Source of the DNA: Lucifuga dentata
Lineage: Eukaryota > Chordata > Actinopteri > Ophidiiformes > Bythitidae
Length of the DNA: 64,000 nt
Reading direction: 5' to 3'
Assembly (NCBI GenBank): GCA_014773175.1
Contig: VXCM01000054.1
Span: 251,903 to 315,902 of the forward strand
Made by a program: the position numbers and the translations under genes. Positions 12,001 to 25,699 of the stretch are shown here, in pieces. Each line of letters begins with the position of its first letter. The first letter of the stretch is position 1. Under the pieces are notes generated by a model. It had not been told where the DNA came from and made no database searches. It was given only the letters and a program-made list of their open reading frames with translations.

Positions 12001-15000
12001 ATTTTATTTTCGCTATGTAAGACCTGGGAGGCCTGTTGGGGAAGAACATTTCACTTTAGTGTACTTGTATTACTGCATGTGACAAATTAAACTTTACTTA
12101 ATTAATTTTAAAACACATTCTTCACATTTCTACTTCTGGAAATGTAAGCCTTCTCTCCAGTAAAGGGGCTAAGAGGCTAAGATATATGTGTCGTCCTACT
12201 AATAAGAGAAAAGTTACACGGTTATTGCTGCTTACACGTTTTTTTGTCCTGCGATTATGTAGTTATTGTCACGCTTAAGTGACAGGCTGTGAATTGTCTG
12301 CCTGACAGAATTGGCTTTATCTCATCTCTTTTAAGTGTGACAGGCAGCAGCCATTTTTAATGACTCATACGTCCTCTATCCATTGTCACTAAAAAGCTCC
12401 CACAAGCACTTTCATTCTTTTCTTCTTGAACGGTCTCTCGTATCCCCTGTGCAGATAACATTGAGTCCATTCAGCTCTTGGACAATAAAGGCTACTTATT
12501 AAAAGCTCTTCTTAGAGTGGATCAAATACTGATGTTTTTGCATAATTTAGGCCAAATCACTTGACTTGACACTATTGCTGACCATTTGCTAAAGCATACT
12601 GAAGTATTTTTCTACTATACAGGCATTGGTTCATGCAATAATTTGCGATCTTTCAGTATTAAAACCTTACAGAGTTTAAAAGACAAAAAAAAAGGTGCAA
12701 ACTACACAGAAGATTCTGTGAAAACCTCCACAAATTCATTAATTAGTGGCTAAAGTACTTAAAGCAATACCTTGGAAGAGCCTAGTGGAACTGGCCATTG
12801 ATTCCCAAGAATTTTCATATATCTTCAGTAAATTTTATTTCTGTTACATACAATATTGAAATTAAATGAGATCAGCAGCTGCCTGAAGGCTATGTAAAAC
12901 ACACAAAAAATCTGAAACTATACAGAATCCAGTGCAAAATGGTCATTAGTTGTGTAAAGGATATGTAATTTGTTAGGACATTTATTACGCAGTGAGAATA
13001 ATTAGTCCTTATTTGTCTCATTCTTGAGTGAGGATCCTTCTGTTTAATCAGACAAGCAGTGACTGGGGAACCCGCTTTCCTCTTCCAACACAGCTGTTTG
13101 ACTTTCAGGGACCAGCAGCCAGCTGGAATTTTTACAAGGTGACATTTGTCAAAATACAAAAGTCACGAGCGAGGGGAAAGCCGACAGAAAATGAAGAGCA
13201 AAGGAAAACACAATCAGAATGGAGGATGGAAAGGGCAGTAAAAAGTGGAAAGCTGAAAGAAGCAATGGTGTGAGACTGGATTAAAGGATGAGAGAATGGA
13301 GGAAAAATAGGTGGGAGGGATGAAGTGAAATAGGCTAAAGGGATAATAGCTGAGGAAAAGAAAATGAGCAGTGGAAGGGTGAAGTGAAATGGAGGAAAAT
13401 AGCTTGGCTGGCTGGCTGATGGCCCCTTCAGCCTTTGATAGGGCCCAGATTTTTCTGGAATGTCAGAAGGAGAGGACAGTGGAAATGGCTGCTTGGGATA
13501 ATTGATCCGGTCCCTGGCGAACCAAATCAGCCCTCTTTGATCTGCTGTGGAAGGAAGAATGTTTCTCATGAGTTAAAAACGGGGAACAAAAAAAAAAAAG
13601 TCTGAGTCGGTTAATAATTGATGATTTATCATATAGATTTCACCCTCATTACCGTCATATACACATTTACATGCACTTTTACTGTGTGGAGCTGGATGCT
13701 CTGTGATACATTTAGCATGGATTAAGTAGTACTAAGTAGTAAATGTATCTGGGTTCAAATGCTGATTTCTCATTTGACAAATGAGGCCTGTTTCTGTTTT
13801 GATTTCCTGTTGGACCCCATGTCTCAAAAGCATCCTAAGGCTGACATGATGTTAGCCCATAGACATTGCGATTAGACTACGAATATCTTTTTGTTTTGTT
13901 TTGTTTTTTCTTCGCCTTAAAGGACTTTACCAGTGATTTTGCATGTTTAAGTCTAATGAATGCTCCCCACACACACTTTACATTATTCACAACTAATTTT
14001 CAAAACTTAAACCCGTATTTTTGGTTTTCCTGTTATTTTGCCAAATCCCCTAAAATCAAATGTTCAGGTGATGCACCCACCTTACCTACCACAGAGAAAT
14101 ACATTTTCTTCCGTGTTGGACCAGTTAATATAACGTGTATGTAGGATATAAATATTGAGCTCAAACATGCAAAATCACTGGTATGGTCCTTTAAGATGCT
14201 TTTGCAAAACTAGGCTGCATTAGAACACTGGATGTAGGGACATATTTCTAGATTTTTGCACAGTCATAAAACCATGAGATACAGTCGGAAATGCAAAAAT
14301 AGTGACTTTATTTTTGGAACCAAACAGGACCCTAGCAACAGTGTTTGTTTGCTATGGAAACAGGATTTCAACATAAAAAGCAGCTGAAGTCCTGTTATCC
14401 TACCTTAGAAAGACAGCACAAACTACTGCAGTGGAAACGTAACACGTGCGTGCGTGCGTGTGTGTGTGTGTACCACCTGTGCTCACGTGGACAAACTCCC
14501 AACAACAATGACTCATAATTACAGTTTTCTTTATTTTGTTTCTTTTCTACCTGTGCACTCCAGTCTGCAGGTACACACATCAATAAAGGTGCTGGCAACT
14601 GCACAGAAACAATTGGCTTTAGAGAGTGATAGTGTGTTCTTAGGGACTCTAGGCATTTAATCCTCTCCAAACAGCAGTAAGCTTTCCTCCCTTTGCTGGA
14701 TCCATTCGGTCCATCCCGCGGGTACACTTAATGTAATGCTGAATGGCTGCCCTTTGGGAGCTTTGACTTCTGTTGGTCCAGCAGGGATTTCCTTTGTGTC
14801 AGACACACTGACAGCTGGAAGGAATGCATAGCCCTTTCACCGCTTCTTCATCGGCAGGTATGAAAGGAAATGTTTTTAGCTGCTTCTTTAAAGGGTTGGT
14901 GGGTGGTACGCTGCTGTTATGCTGCTGCTATGAATCACCCAGCCATCGGTCGCTGCGCTCGACTATGCTGTGCTGTTGTGGCTTAAAGGACCATACCAGC

Positions 15001-18000
15001 CATTTTGCATGTTTGAGCTTATATTCAATTATATTCAATATATTATATATTCAATAATATATTCAGTTTTCATACGTTATGTTACTGACAACCATTTCCC
15101 AAAGGATAAAACCATATTTCAGCTTTCATGATATTTTGCAAAATCTCTTAATCTTTCAAACTTAAATATTCAAGTGATACACCCACCTTAAAAATCGATG
15201 TTTTGCCTGCTAATAGTTACGCAAAATTCTGAAGTCACAGTCGTTAACATTTTTCGATAAACGCAGGTCCTCTTTTTGGATTATGTTCTTCAGTGGAGAC
15301 ATACATTCACTCCAGGCTTTTTTATTGCGCTTAAATACTAAAATTACGAAACTTCAAAAAAACCTGAATATATGTGTTGTTCGCGATGATGGATTACCTA
15401 TCTCAAGAACGTTTCAAGTATCAACAAGTTGATTTTAATAGCAGACAAGAATGAACTGAAACCAATGGCGGTCTGAAAGGTAAGAAAAACATTTTTTTTT
15501 AACTCACCGTTCCAGTAGTATGCTTTGGGAAATGATTGTCAGTAACGTTATGTGTATGAAAATTGAATATATTAGGCTCAAACATGCAAAATGGGGTGGT
15601 ATGGTCCTTTAAATACTATACCTACGCTGCTGTTCTGCTTGGCTGAACAGAGTACAAATTCGAGGAGCGATTTCCTCATCTGTTATTTAACGTTTTGTAC
15701 GTTCTCACAAATACACAAAATACCCTCCCACTCCCTCCCCCTCATATCTCAGTCATACATACTGTACACAGTGAAAGTCAGACTGGTCAGCCTTTAGAAA
15801 CTTGAGCTCAGGCCTGATTTGATTTTCAGTTTTACAGCCACGGGTTCTCCTTCAGATTGTTTCTCATGCTTTAAACCCGTGAAGTCCTCCACCACGCTTA
15901 CAATTACAACACCACAGCAATGTGAGGTTTTAAATCCAAGACTTCCAGCTTCCCTAATCCCTCGTTATCTCGGGTTACATAGTTACAACTCGACTTTACC
16001 ACTGAGTTTGACAGTCTGACCTCACATGCGCAGCAGCATGGTTGATTGCCCCGTTAGATTGTGTTTACAGATGTGCTCCGGCGTGATTTGACCATCTTTG
16101 ATTTTTTTTTTTCCCCACCTTATTTTGATTTTTGCCCTCATGCGCGGCGCACACCCATGGATCATGCACACACGGCCGCGGTTGTTTGTATATGCGGAGG
16201 TATTTTCAAACAGAGCCAGTGAAGGATATACAGCTGGCGGTAAACATGTGGATTGAAGGTGGAGTGTGTCGGTGTTCTATCTTTCCTGCTTGTTTACAGG
16301 AACTCTCCCTGCTCTCTGCAGACCAGATCGATTAAAAAGATAGAGGGAGACAATTTAATGAAGAGAGTCCCGCTCTCTTCATCTTCAGCCTTTCAGGGAT
16401 TGCTAAAGAGTAGAATCAAAACAGATTTAAATACGACATCTCTTGTGCAATGTCTGCTAAATTTAAGCCCAAAAATGGATGACGAAGGAATCATTAAAGG
16501 AGCTAGTTTGGAAGGAAGTTACATAACATAAAAACAAAATTCCAACTGCTGGTCGCTGTCACGAAGCATCTCTTATTGTTACTATGCTGTAACCAAGCAT
16601 ATCGACACACACTGTGCAGTGCTGCACAGGTTTTGTGGTTCACAGACTGTCATTCCTGCTTGAACAGTTTACTGTAACTCTATCGCTGAGGACACGGCGT
16701 TGGACAGAAATAGCAGCTATATAGCTCTTTTTTTAGCCCAAACATCTGTGCAGAAAGTAGTATGCATACATGCATTCATAAACATTTACATACTCGTAAA
16801 CATGGATTTAGAACATGAACCCAGTGACTAACATAGGTTCCGGATGTCGCTGATTACCACGAGTGTCGTGTTTCAAAAATGAGTCACCTACCGAGCCAGA
16901 CGTGATTAACACTCAGACCTGTGCATCGGCTTCCTGAAGCGGTATCCTCTTAGCAAAAGTTTGAGAAGATTTTTGAATTTTTCCAGACTACTTAGTTTTT
17001 TCCAAAGGACAGAAAACCTGCTCTAGATTTGATCTAAGCACTGACAGACCAGTGGAGCAACAGCCTTATGATCTTCCAAGATGTCATCTGTTATTACCTA
17101 GCGGCCATGTTGCACATAAAAGTTGGCGAGGTCATAGCGTTGTCAAGTTTTCCCATTGTTTTGCCGTTTGCCTTCATGGGAGTGTGAAGACGTGGGTTTC
17201 ACACACCAGGTAACCTCGGAGAGGCCAGGAAAACAGAAACAGAAACCGCCGTGACCTCGGTGGGGGCATAGGTCATGGTATGTGCCAAGAAAAGCAATGG
17301 CAAATGGTGAATGCTTCAGATTCCTCACAAACAAAAGGGAATAAAAAAATCATTGAAGCTTTTCTGAATTTGAGTCGTCTGGCTCTTTGAAAACTGTAAT
17401 TCCCTGGCATGCGTCTCAGATCTCTCACCTTTCAGTCGTTCTTACTCAGAAGGTTTCTGTTCAGTGGAGCATGTATGTGGTGAGATCCTGTGGCTTGTAA
17501 ACCTCAAACACCCAACATGTACACCATGTTTGTAACCTCCAGTTTGGCTGATCATTTCAGTGCTGCTGTCTTTTTTTTTTTTTTTTTTTTNTTTTTTTTT
17601 TTTTTTTTTTAATTGTCTTAAGTCCAGAATGCAGTATACCCCATTTTGGTAGTCCACTTCATCAAACATCAAATTTACCCTCCTCAGGCAGAATATTCCA
17701 CAACTGCACTAAAGCTGCCTATGAAGAAATTAAGAGCATTTGTCAGATTCTGTTGGCATTGTTGGCTTTTCCACATGAAATTTGTTTGTGTTTGTTTATG
17801 TTAAGGGGTTTTTTGCCACCTATAAAAAACCCGCAGATGTAAGACATCTTGTTCCTGCTTTTCTTGTTCCTCCTTTTCTGTTATTACATTCCTCCACTCA
17901 GCATTCTATAATTTTCTGCTCCTCTCACTTAGCCCCTCAAGGCGTACTATATAAACCAAACTAGAGAAACATCTTCATTTAATGTGAATTCTTATTCTTG

Positions 18001-20249
18001 GGCTTGTGTTTTATGTTTCATTGACACCAAATCACATTATAAACTATAAAGGTAGCACAAGTCTGCACTCTGATTTCTTTTTAGGCTCTTACATTTATTG
18101 AATGAACTGCAACTGTGGCACTTTTTAAATTTTATTTTATGCACCACATCGCCTAAAAAAAAATGCATATTATGCTTTAAGTCCTGCCTAATTATAAGTG
18201 ATTCACTGCCAGCAGTCCTCAGTTACTTTTTTTTGACAATTTTTAATTTAGATTTTTGTGTATCATTTGTTCTTAACCTAGAAATGTTGAATAGGGATAC
18301 ATGCAGGTAAGTAGGTATTTATTTTTTACATTTCCATGCTTTTGTACATTATCTACTAGAAACATTCTAGCAGTTCTTTTATTTTGCTCCTTCTTGTTCA
18401 CATCACTTTTTCCATCCAGTTTGATCCCTCACTTCTCTTGGCTAACAGTGGATCTCTCTCTCCTCACTGTTTCACATTGTTTTGCTCTAATCCTCTGCTT
18501 TGAGCTCTATTGATGATGGTTTGCGTAGCTTTAATTTTCCTACAGCCGCGAAGTAGCGACACAGATACACTTAGTCAGTGCTGAGCTGCTGCTGTGCTTC
18601 ACAACATTGTTTGACACGAAGGAGACGGAGTGTTTTTACGGTATCAGACACCTAAACAGAGCCTCCTGACATTTCCTGCCACACACGGATCATTAACTGT
18701 TTGGCCGCAAAACAAGAGAAGTGACATGCTGCACTTTGTTTAACATAATATACAGTAGATAAGTTAGTTGCAAATTCATTTTTCAGAGCTTCCTCTTTAA
18801 GGCACGATTGTTGATTGTCTGCACACACATCCTCTGACATTACATGCACACAAAGACAGGAGTGTGTCTTATGTTGCTCAGCAAATTCTGCATCTGTTTT
18901 TGCTGCAGCTACTACCCACATTTTAGCGTACGTTCTACAGCTTTAGCTTTCATAACACCTTTAAAGCCAGACATAAACTCATTGGCTAGTGTGACTTTTA
19001 CTTGCTGTGAGCTTTATGACATGATTTGATATTGTGGGACCTTTTAATTTATACGTTTAATACATTCACCTGCTAATATGAGCTCGCTCATGAGGATTGA
19101 ATTGCATTTATAGAAGGGTTAATTATTGGGGGAAGTTTGGAGAAGGAAAAAGAAAATTCTTACCTTGTCCGCCTCGATCACATGTGGGATGTTTGAGTTT
19201 GTAAAACAGGAGCAGCACATTTTTCAATAATATGTGAATGCACACATTGGTGTTCTATTTAGATTTTTTTTTTAAATTTTACAATGACCACACAAAATAT
19301 ATGTAATAGTGAAATAAAGGAGCAAGGAGTGACTCCAGATATTTGAAGTTTTTGACTTGTTGTCACTGAATGTTATGGCTGTTTTTAGATGGTGCACGTG
19401 ACACTTTGGTGCCGGGTGACCGTGACGATGCTCAGTTGATTGCAGAAAGCGTTTGGCCTTGTTCCCAAGGCCCTGCCTTCTCATTCAGCAATGTTAGTTT
19501 TCCTCCCCGTTCACTTTTAATCTCAGAGACCCTGCCATGAACTGTTAGTACCCTCACAAAAATAGGTGAGAGAACTCTTAGATTTTGAGTATGAAGATGA
19601 TTTTTGCAGAAGAAGATGTCAGAATAGGAGTATCAGTTGAAGTGAGAATTCCCAAATGGATGCAGGTCAAGGTTTAGATCCACAGCAGAAACCTTGAGTG
19701 CTGTTTGACTTGCTGTATAGAATATATACTATAAATAGATTTAATATGGAGGAGAATTTATTTGGTCAAGTAAATAATTAATACTGGGTAGGTTATCTGT
19801 AATTTCCTGTTTGTTCAGAGCTTCTAAACATAGACTGATTTCAGTATGTATAGATTGGCTGTCCTTTTCCTGACAAATGACCTCCATACATTTACCTCCA
19901 TACATCCATCTCCCTGTAATGCAAACGTTACCTGTCCCAGCTAAAGCTTGTTTTAACAGGTGCTTTATTGGAGTGCACAGCCGTGTGCACACACTTAAAT
20001 CTAATAATCGAGACCAATTTAACCATAAAGCTGTGGCGAGACAAGGGAAGCAGCCATTTCCTCTCTGACAACAACCCAGGGACGCCTTAACCAGCCAAGC
20101 TACACACGCCTGTTCACCTTTGACTGCGTGTGTGTTTGTTGTACTCGTGTGTTTCACGGCAGGGTGAGTGAGTGATGCAGGACCACTCTGCAGCTTCCTG
20201 TTCTGTCCCTGTTCAAATGTTGCTGCCGCAGTGGTGCTTCTCCTGACAT

Positions 20250-20281
<32 letters not shown>

Positions 20282-23200
20282 ACATACAGAGGTTAGTAAT
20301 CAGACCACAGTGAATACCACATCCTGTTCCCTTGACGCTGGTTAAAGGAGCAGTGAGTAAACTCTCTGATAATGCAGCATTTTGAAGTATTTATTTAAAT
20401 ATTTATGAAGCAATATTTTTCATATACATATCAAATTATGTGAATAGCTTTGGTAGTAGTGCAGATTCCACTGAGAATCAACACCCCCCTTGCCTCCAGC
20501 TGCAGTGTTCAGCTACTTTGACCTTGTTGTATCGTTCATCTTTACAAAAAAAAAAAAAAAAAANAAAAAAAAAAAAAAAAAACAAAAAAACTCAAAACAT
20601 CCAAAACTTGTCAAAAACTGGTCAATATAACTGGAGAATATTTACTAAGCCAAAGCAGGACACATTTTTAAGTTGGCCTGGAAAGATGACTCCAAATGTT
20701 AGCTAGTTAACATCATGATGTATTAAGTTTGTTTTGGATTCTTTCTGCCACTTTTTGGTCAAAAAGTTGCTCAGTGAAACTTGAAGAATTTTCAATACTA
20801 TTCACTTTAAATACTATTAACCATAGTTTTATTAGTTGTTTCATAAGCTTTATTTATTCAGAGGAGGCTTAGTGAACATAAATAGTCTTACTCAAATTCA
20901 TACTGTGTCATAATTTCCCCAATTAATCATTCTCGGTCAGATGGACCAGGTGTCCATCTGACCTCATCTAGATTTTTGACCTGTACTTTATACAGCTACG
21001 CACATTCCTAAACTCTTAACACCACCCACAACCCACCCTCTCAATTCTCGTGAATGTCCTCAATATATATTTGCTAATTGTCTTTCCATTCCTCTGATCC
21101 GCCTGTACTTAGCCAGTTCTCTGCATATCTTCAAAGAGATCCCCACCCCGCGACAGTTGTGTCTGTGTACATGTCAGGTCATTGCTATGTAAAGTAAGGG
21201 GGGTGTGTGTGTGTCATTACCTTCTCTCCTTCCAAGAAACAAGGAAAAAAAAACATGCCTCACTGTCTTTATTCGGCATACATAGACACACACACACAAG
21301 CAAACAGCGCTGCTAAATAGATTCCTGGCAAACACAAGCTGTGTTGACACGAGAGATGAGCTGCTGTTCCTGTTGCAGCTTGCCGAAGGCTCAGAAATGG
21401 GCCTTCGTTCAAAAAGAGCAGCCGTAGTTGTAGCCACAAAGCCAGCGGAGTTGTTGCTACTGCCTCTGCCAACACACGCAAACACACACACACATACACA
21501 GTCAGGCATCGTTTTATCAAAGGTAGCCGGGCGGGTGCTGGAATATTTGAACAGGTGATTCCCATTTACATTTGTTGACCCTGTTGGCTTTCTGCCTTTT
21601 AGGAAGTCACACAGACAAAGTCAGTCATGCAGTACTACATTGCACATAAAGTGACATATCAGATGTATTATTTGACAGGATGGTGATGGGAACTTAGGTA
21701 TTGTTGTCAACTGGACTTTGTTTAGAGCTCAGAATTGGATATGTAATGATATTGTGTACAGGCAATGCAGTTTTAGCAAGCAAAGCTGGGTTTGTGTCTC
21801 AGTACCCCAATGTTCTATAGTTGCAATGCTACAACTAAGTAAAAGAAGTGCATGCAATTAAGTTACGTAATTTAATTCAGATGGCGCGGCCTGCCCGTCT
21901 GACAGGTCGCCCGAGTGACTGATTATGATGATTGCCCCGTGTTAAAGACCAGAGGTCTCCCAGAACACCCTCAGGTCAAGGTGTGATTTTTACCACTTCC
22001 TTTATGAACTGCCTTGTTTAACCTTGGTTAAATCAGCAAAGGACGCTGATCTCAGGTTTGCAATTTCTTAACTAGATGGGCACATCTAATCACAGGTGGT
22101 TGTAACCATTTTAACCTTTTTTATTTTTCTGCAGGAAATACCTGCGATTCAGTAATATTGAAGCGTAATAGACAAGTGCCTTCATTAAGCCTGATACAAC
22201 CATTGAATGCGTAACTTTCATCTGCAGACTATACTCTGACTTTTTACTTGTACTGTAATTAAGGCAAAAATACAAGTAAGATGCATGCATAGATAGAATT
22301 AATAGAATTCCGCTGAATATAGATATTATACGTTGCTTAATCAAGAGTATGAGAGTCGTGCTTACTCTGATGATAACATTTATATGAGTAAATTGATTTG
22401 CAATTGCATAATCGAGGTCTCTTACTCAGAATAAGCACACGGTGATTTATGCCAATTTAAATCTAATTATGGTGTTTATAACGATGTTTGGAAAAAATAG
22501 ATTTATTGCCTTAAATGGAGTATAATCGAAGTTGTAATGCGGATGTGAACATACGGTGTCGGGAAGGCCAAAATTAAGCTTGACAAGAAGAAAACTCTTG
22601 TAGGCATGCCAAAGCGAAACTTTACATAGCTCGTCTTTGACAAAAAAAAAAAAAAAAAAANAAAAAAAAAAAAAAAAAAAAGAGAAGAATGAATCAACAC
22701 AATGATGGAGAAGAGAATTAGATTGTGTAAACATAGTTTTACTTCCTAAAAGTCAACATCATCTATCATTTTTCTGTCTGGTTTTAAATCAGACGTGTCA
22801 AGTCTGGAATGTAATGAATAAAATTTTAAAATGGTACGTTGTCAGCAAGCCAGCTTCACTCTGCACCCCCTGCTAGATTCTGCTGCTACTGGGGTTGTAA
22901 TTACTAGTCTCTGTGAGCCCCCTCCCAAACACACACACACACAACCCTTCCACTCACACTGCATTCATTAAAGGGCCAACAGCTATTTCCCTAATCAGTG
23001 GTAGTAGGGGTCTGGCTTCTGGTCGGCTTCTGTGTTTTATGTCAGTGTTACAGACGATAATCTGACTTTAATGTTTGGCTGGTGAAATGCGTTTGGAAAT
23101 GTCCTCATGTGAACGTCACTTTAATGTATTATGTACATGAATCTAACCTTGCAGAGAAAAAACAAATCCACTGTTAGTTTTTAAAAATGATGAATGCATA

Positions 23201-25663
23201 TCTCCCGCTTTTTCTTTTTTCTCCTCCTTCAATTTCTTTTTGCTGCTGTCTTCATTTTCCTTACAGAGAGGCACAGAGGGTTTTTGGAAGTCGGTGGCTC
23301 AGTATGTTCCTCGGGAGCCGACCGAAATGAGAATCCTCAATCCCTACTTCATCCAGGAGGCTGCCTTCCAGTTCATAGGTCTGCCACTCAACAATGGCCT
23401 AATGGGCAAAGGGGTGAGTTTAAAATAGAAACATACTGCTGATATTTAAAGTTCCTGTAACGTTTAAATGCGTCTTAACAGCAAGTGTGATAACAAGTTA
23501 CATCCCCAAACAGAAACTTATTGGCAATTTTTACACAAACCGTATTGGCCCTGTAAACATCACAAGAAATGAAAAGACACACAAGACCATGTGTCAAACT
23601 TAAAAGACCATAGCGGCGATCATGTATGTTTGAGCCTATTATATTCAATTTTCATACACGTAACGTTACTGACAGCCATTTCCCAAAGCATACTACTGGA
23701 ACGGTGAATTAACTTTTTTTTTTTCCTATCTTCCAGACCTCCATTGGTTTCAGTTCATTCTGGTACGCTATTAAAATCAACTTGTTGATACTTGAAACAT
23801 TCTTGTGATAGGTAATCCATCATTGTGAAGAACACGTATATTCAGGTTTTTTTTTTTTTCAAAGATTCGTAATTTTAGCGTTTAAGTGCAATAAAAAGCG
23901 AAGAGTGAATGTATGTCTCCACCAGAGAATATAGTCCCAAAAGAAGACCTGCATTTATCGAAAAATTTANTGAATGTATGTCTCCACCAGAGAATATAGT
24001 CCCAAAAGAAGACCTGCATTTATCGAAAAATTTAAAGGATTGTGACTTCATAAGGCTGCATAACTATTAGCAGGAGAAACATCAATTTTTAAGAAAATTG
24101 AAATTGAAAATTGAACATATTAGGCTCAAACACGATCTGTTGCCGGTATGGTCCTTTAAGAGGGAAAATTTAAAATAGGAAAAAAAAATGAAAATTTAAA
24201 AAAAAAAAATGAAATTTTTTCAAACGTATTGATCATATTTACTATGGTGTATAAGGACCATATAAAATGAAAAACAAAAACGAGGGGGGCATTATTGTGA
24301 GTTTTAAAAGTCTTTATGCTTATGATAATTGGATGATTTTGCACTAAAAGCACAAGTATTTCTTTATTGCTAAATCCGATGGAAAAGTACAATTTAATAA
24401 GGTCACGTACTGCAGACATAATCACAACGTGAGGGCGGTTACACAAATTTGTCACTTTTTAAAATCAGAAAAATAATAAGGGAGACTCGGAACCGCCCTC
24501 ACGTTGTGACTATGTCTGCAGTACATGACCTTATTAAATTGTACTTTTCCATCGGATTTAGCAATAAAGAAATACTTTGTCTTATATGGCCCTAATACAC
24601 CATCGTACATATTGCAGCTACAAGTCAGAATATAATTAAGGATTTGTGAAGGAGCAGAAAACTGCAAAGGGTTAAAAGTTACAGCATGTCTTATGAGAAG
24701 CGAATGAGATTTAAGAGACCAAGAAACACCAAATCATAAAAGTAGCAGTCCCAGCAATTTGAAGTGTGTCGTAAGGAGGAAACAAACAACTGGAAAACTT
24801 CTGGTTGCTGGATAAGACTGGGCTTTACCAAAAAAAATGACCTTCAATTATTACAATTGGTTATTATTATCATTAAGTTGTTACACGGATTCCCCCCTGC
24901 TCATATATTCCGTATGTTGGTTTGAGAACTCCTACAATTGCATTACAACTGCATTTCCTGTTTTTCATTCTATCTGACTTAACACCTGCTGAACAACCAC
25001 ATCATGTAGCTGCATGTTAGGAAGCCGAGGCCTCAGAGTGTTTTTGTCAGTACATTGCTACTATATTTTAATACTTTGCTGTCTTAGCCTTTGTTTTCGA
25101 GACTCTGTTTTTTTTTTTTTTTTTNTTTTTTTTTTTTTTTTGAAGGCTCATTATTCTGTGAATTGCAGCACGCCTTCATCATTTTTCAAAATGCAAAGAG
25201 GGAGAGATAAAGTAAATGAAGAGGTAATGACCCACGGTGGGTTTGACCTCTTCATCTACCTCGTGCAGACTGAATTCTGCGTGGACCTCCACGTTTATTT
25301 GATATCAGGAGTTGATGGATGAGCTTAAAACAAACATCACATCTGTCTTGAGAGCGACGCATCACTTCTTGACCAGAGGAATAAAGTGGACGAATTTTCA
25401 GTGGAGACCAACAGGAGCACAGAGCAGAACAGCACAAACCAAACAAATAAAATACTGTTGTGTACGTATGCATAGTTGCGTGTGTGTGTGTGTGTGTGTG
25501 TGTGCGTGTGTGTATGTGTTCCTTTTGGTAAGCATAGGGGCATATTGTTAGACAATTGGAGGGGACATGAGGAGTGTATCATTGTAGCATTGCCCTCTGG
25601 GGCCACCAGTACACCTCTGCATGAACTCTACTTTGCAACATGTGTTGAACATGTGGGCATCTG

Positions 25664-25699
<36 letters not shown>

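Larger units (their letters stand above)
10853..23266 (+). other. st3gal3: Large st3gal3 intron rich in repeats
   Basis: This 12.4-kb intron is bounded by gtaagg and cttacag. It contains two TTAA-flanked fold-back elements (13917-14194 and 14983-15612), two copies of a 'tttacatg' repeat family (about 11,170-11,459 and 22,150-22,560), homopolymer gaps at 17591, 20564 and 22661, and a (CA)n at 20251-20279. No further exon is visible. Open frames such as 13132-13569 and 19741-20277 on the minus strand are low-complexity or unrecognised. Confidence 0.75.

Noticed and set aside
13132..13569. 145-codon minus-strand open frame
   Set aside because: Low-complexity Ser/Pro/Phe composition from a purine-rich strand. 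No motif.
19741..20277. 178-codon open frame on the minus strand in a st3gal3 intron
   Set aside because: It starts in a (CA)n tract and has no recognisable family, splice context or homology. Treated as chance.
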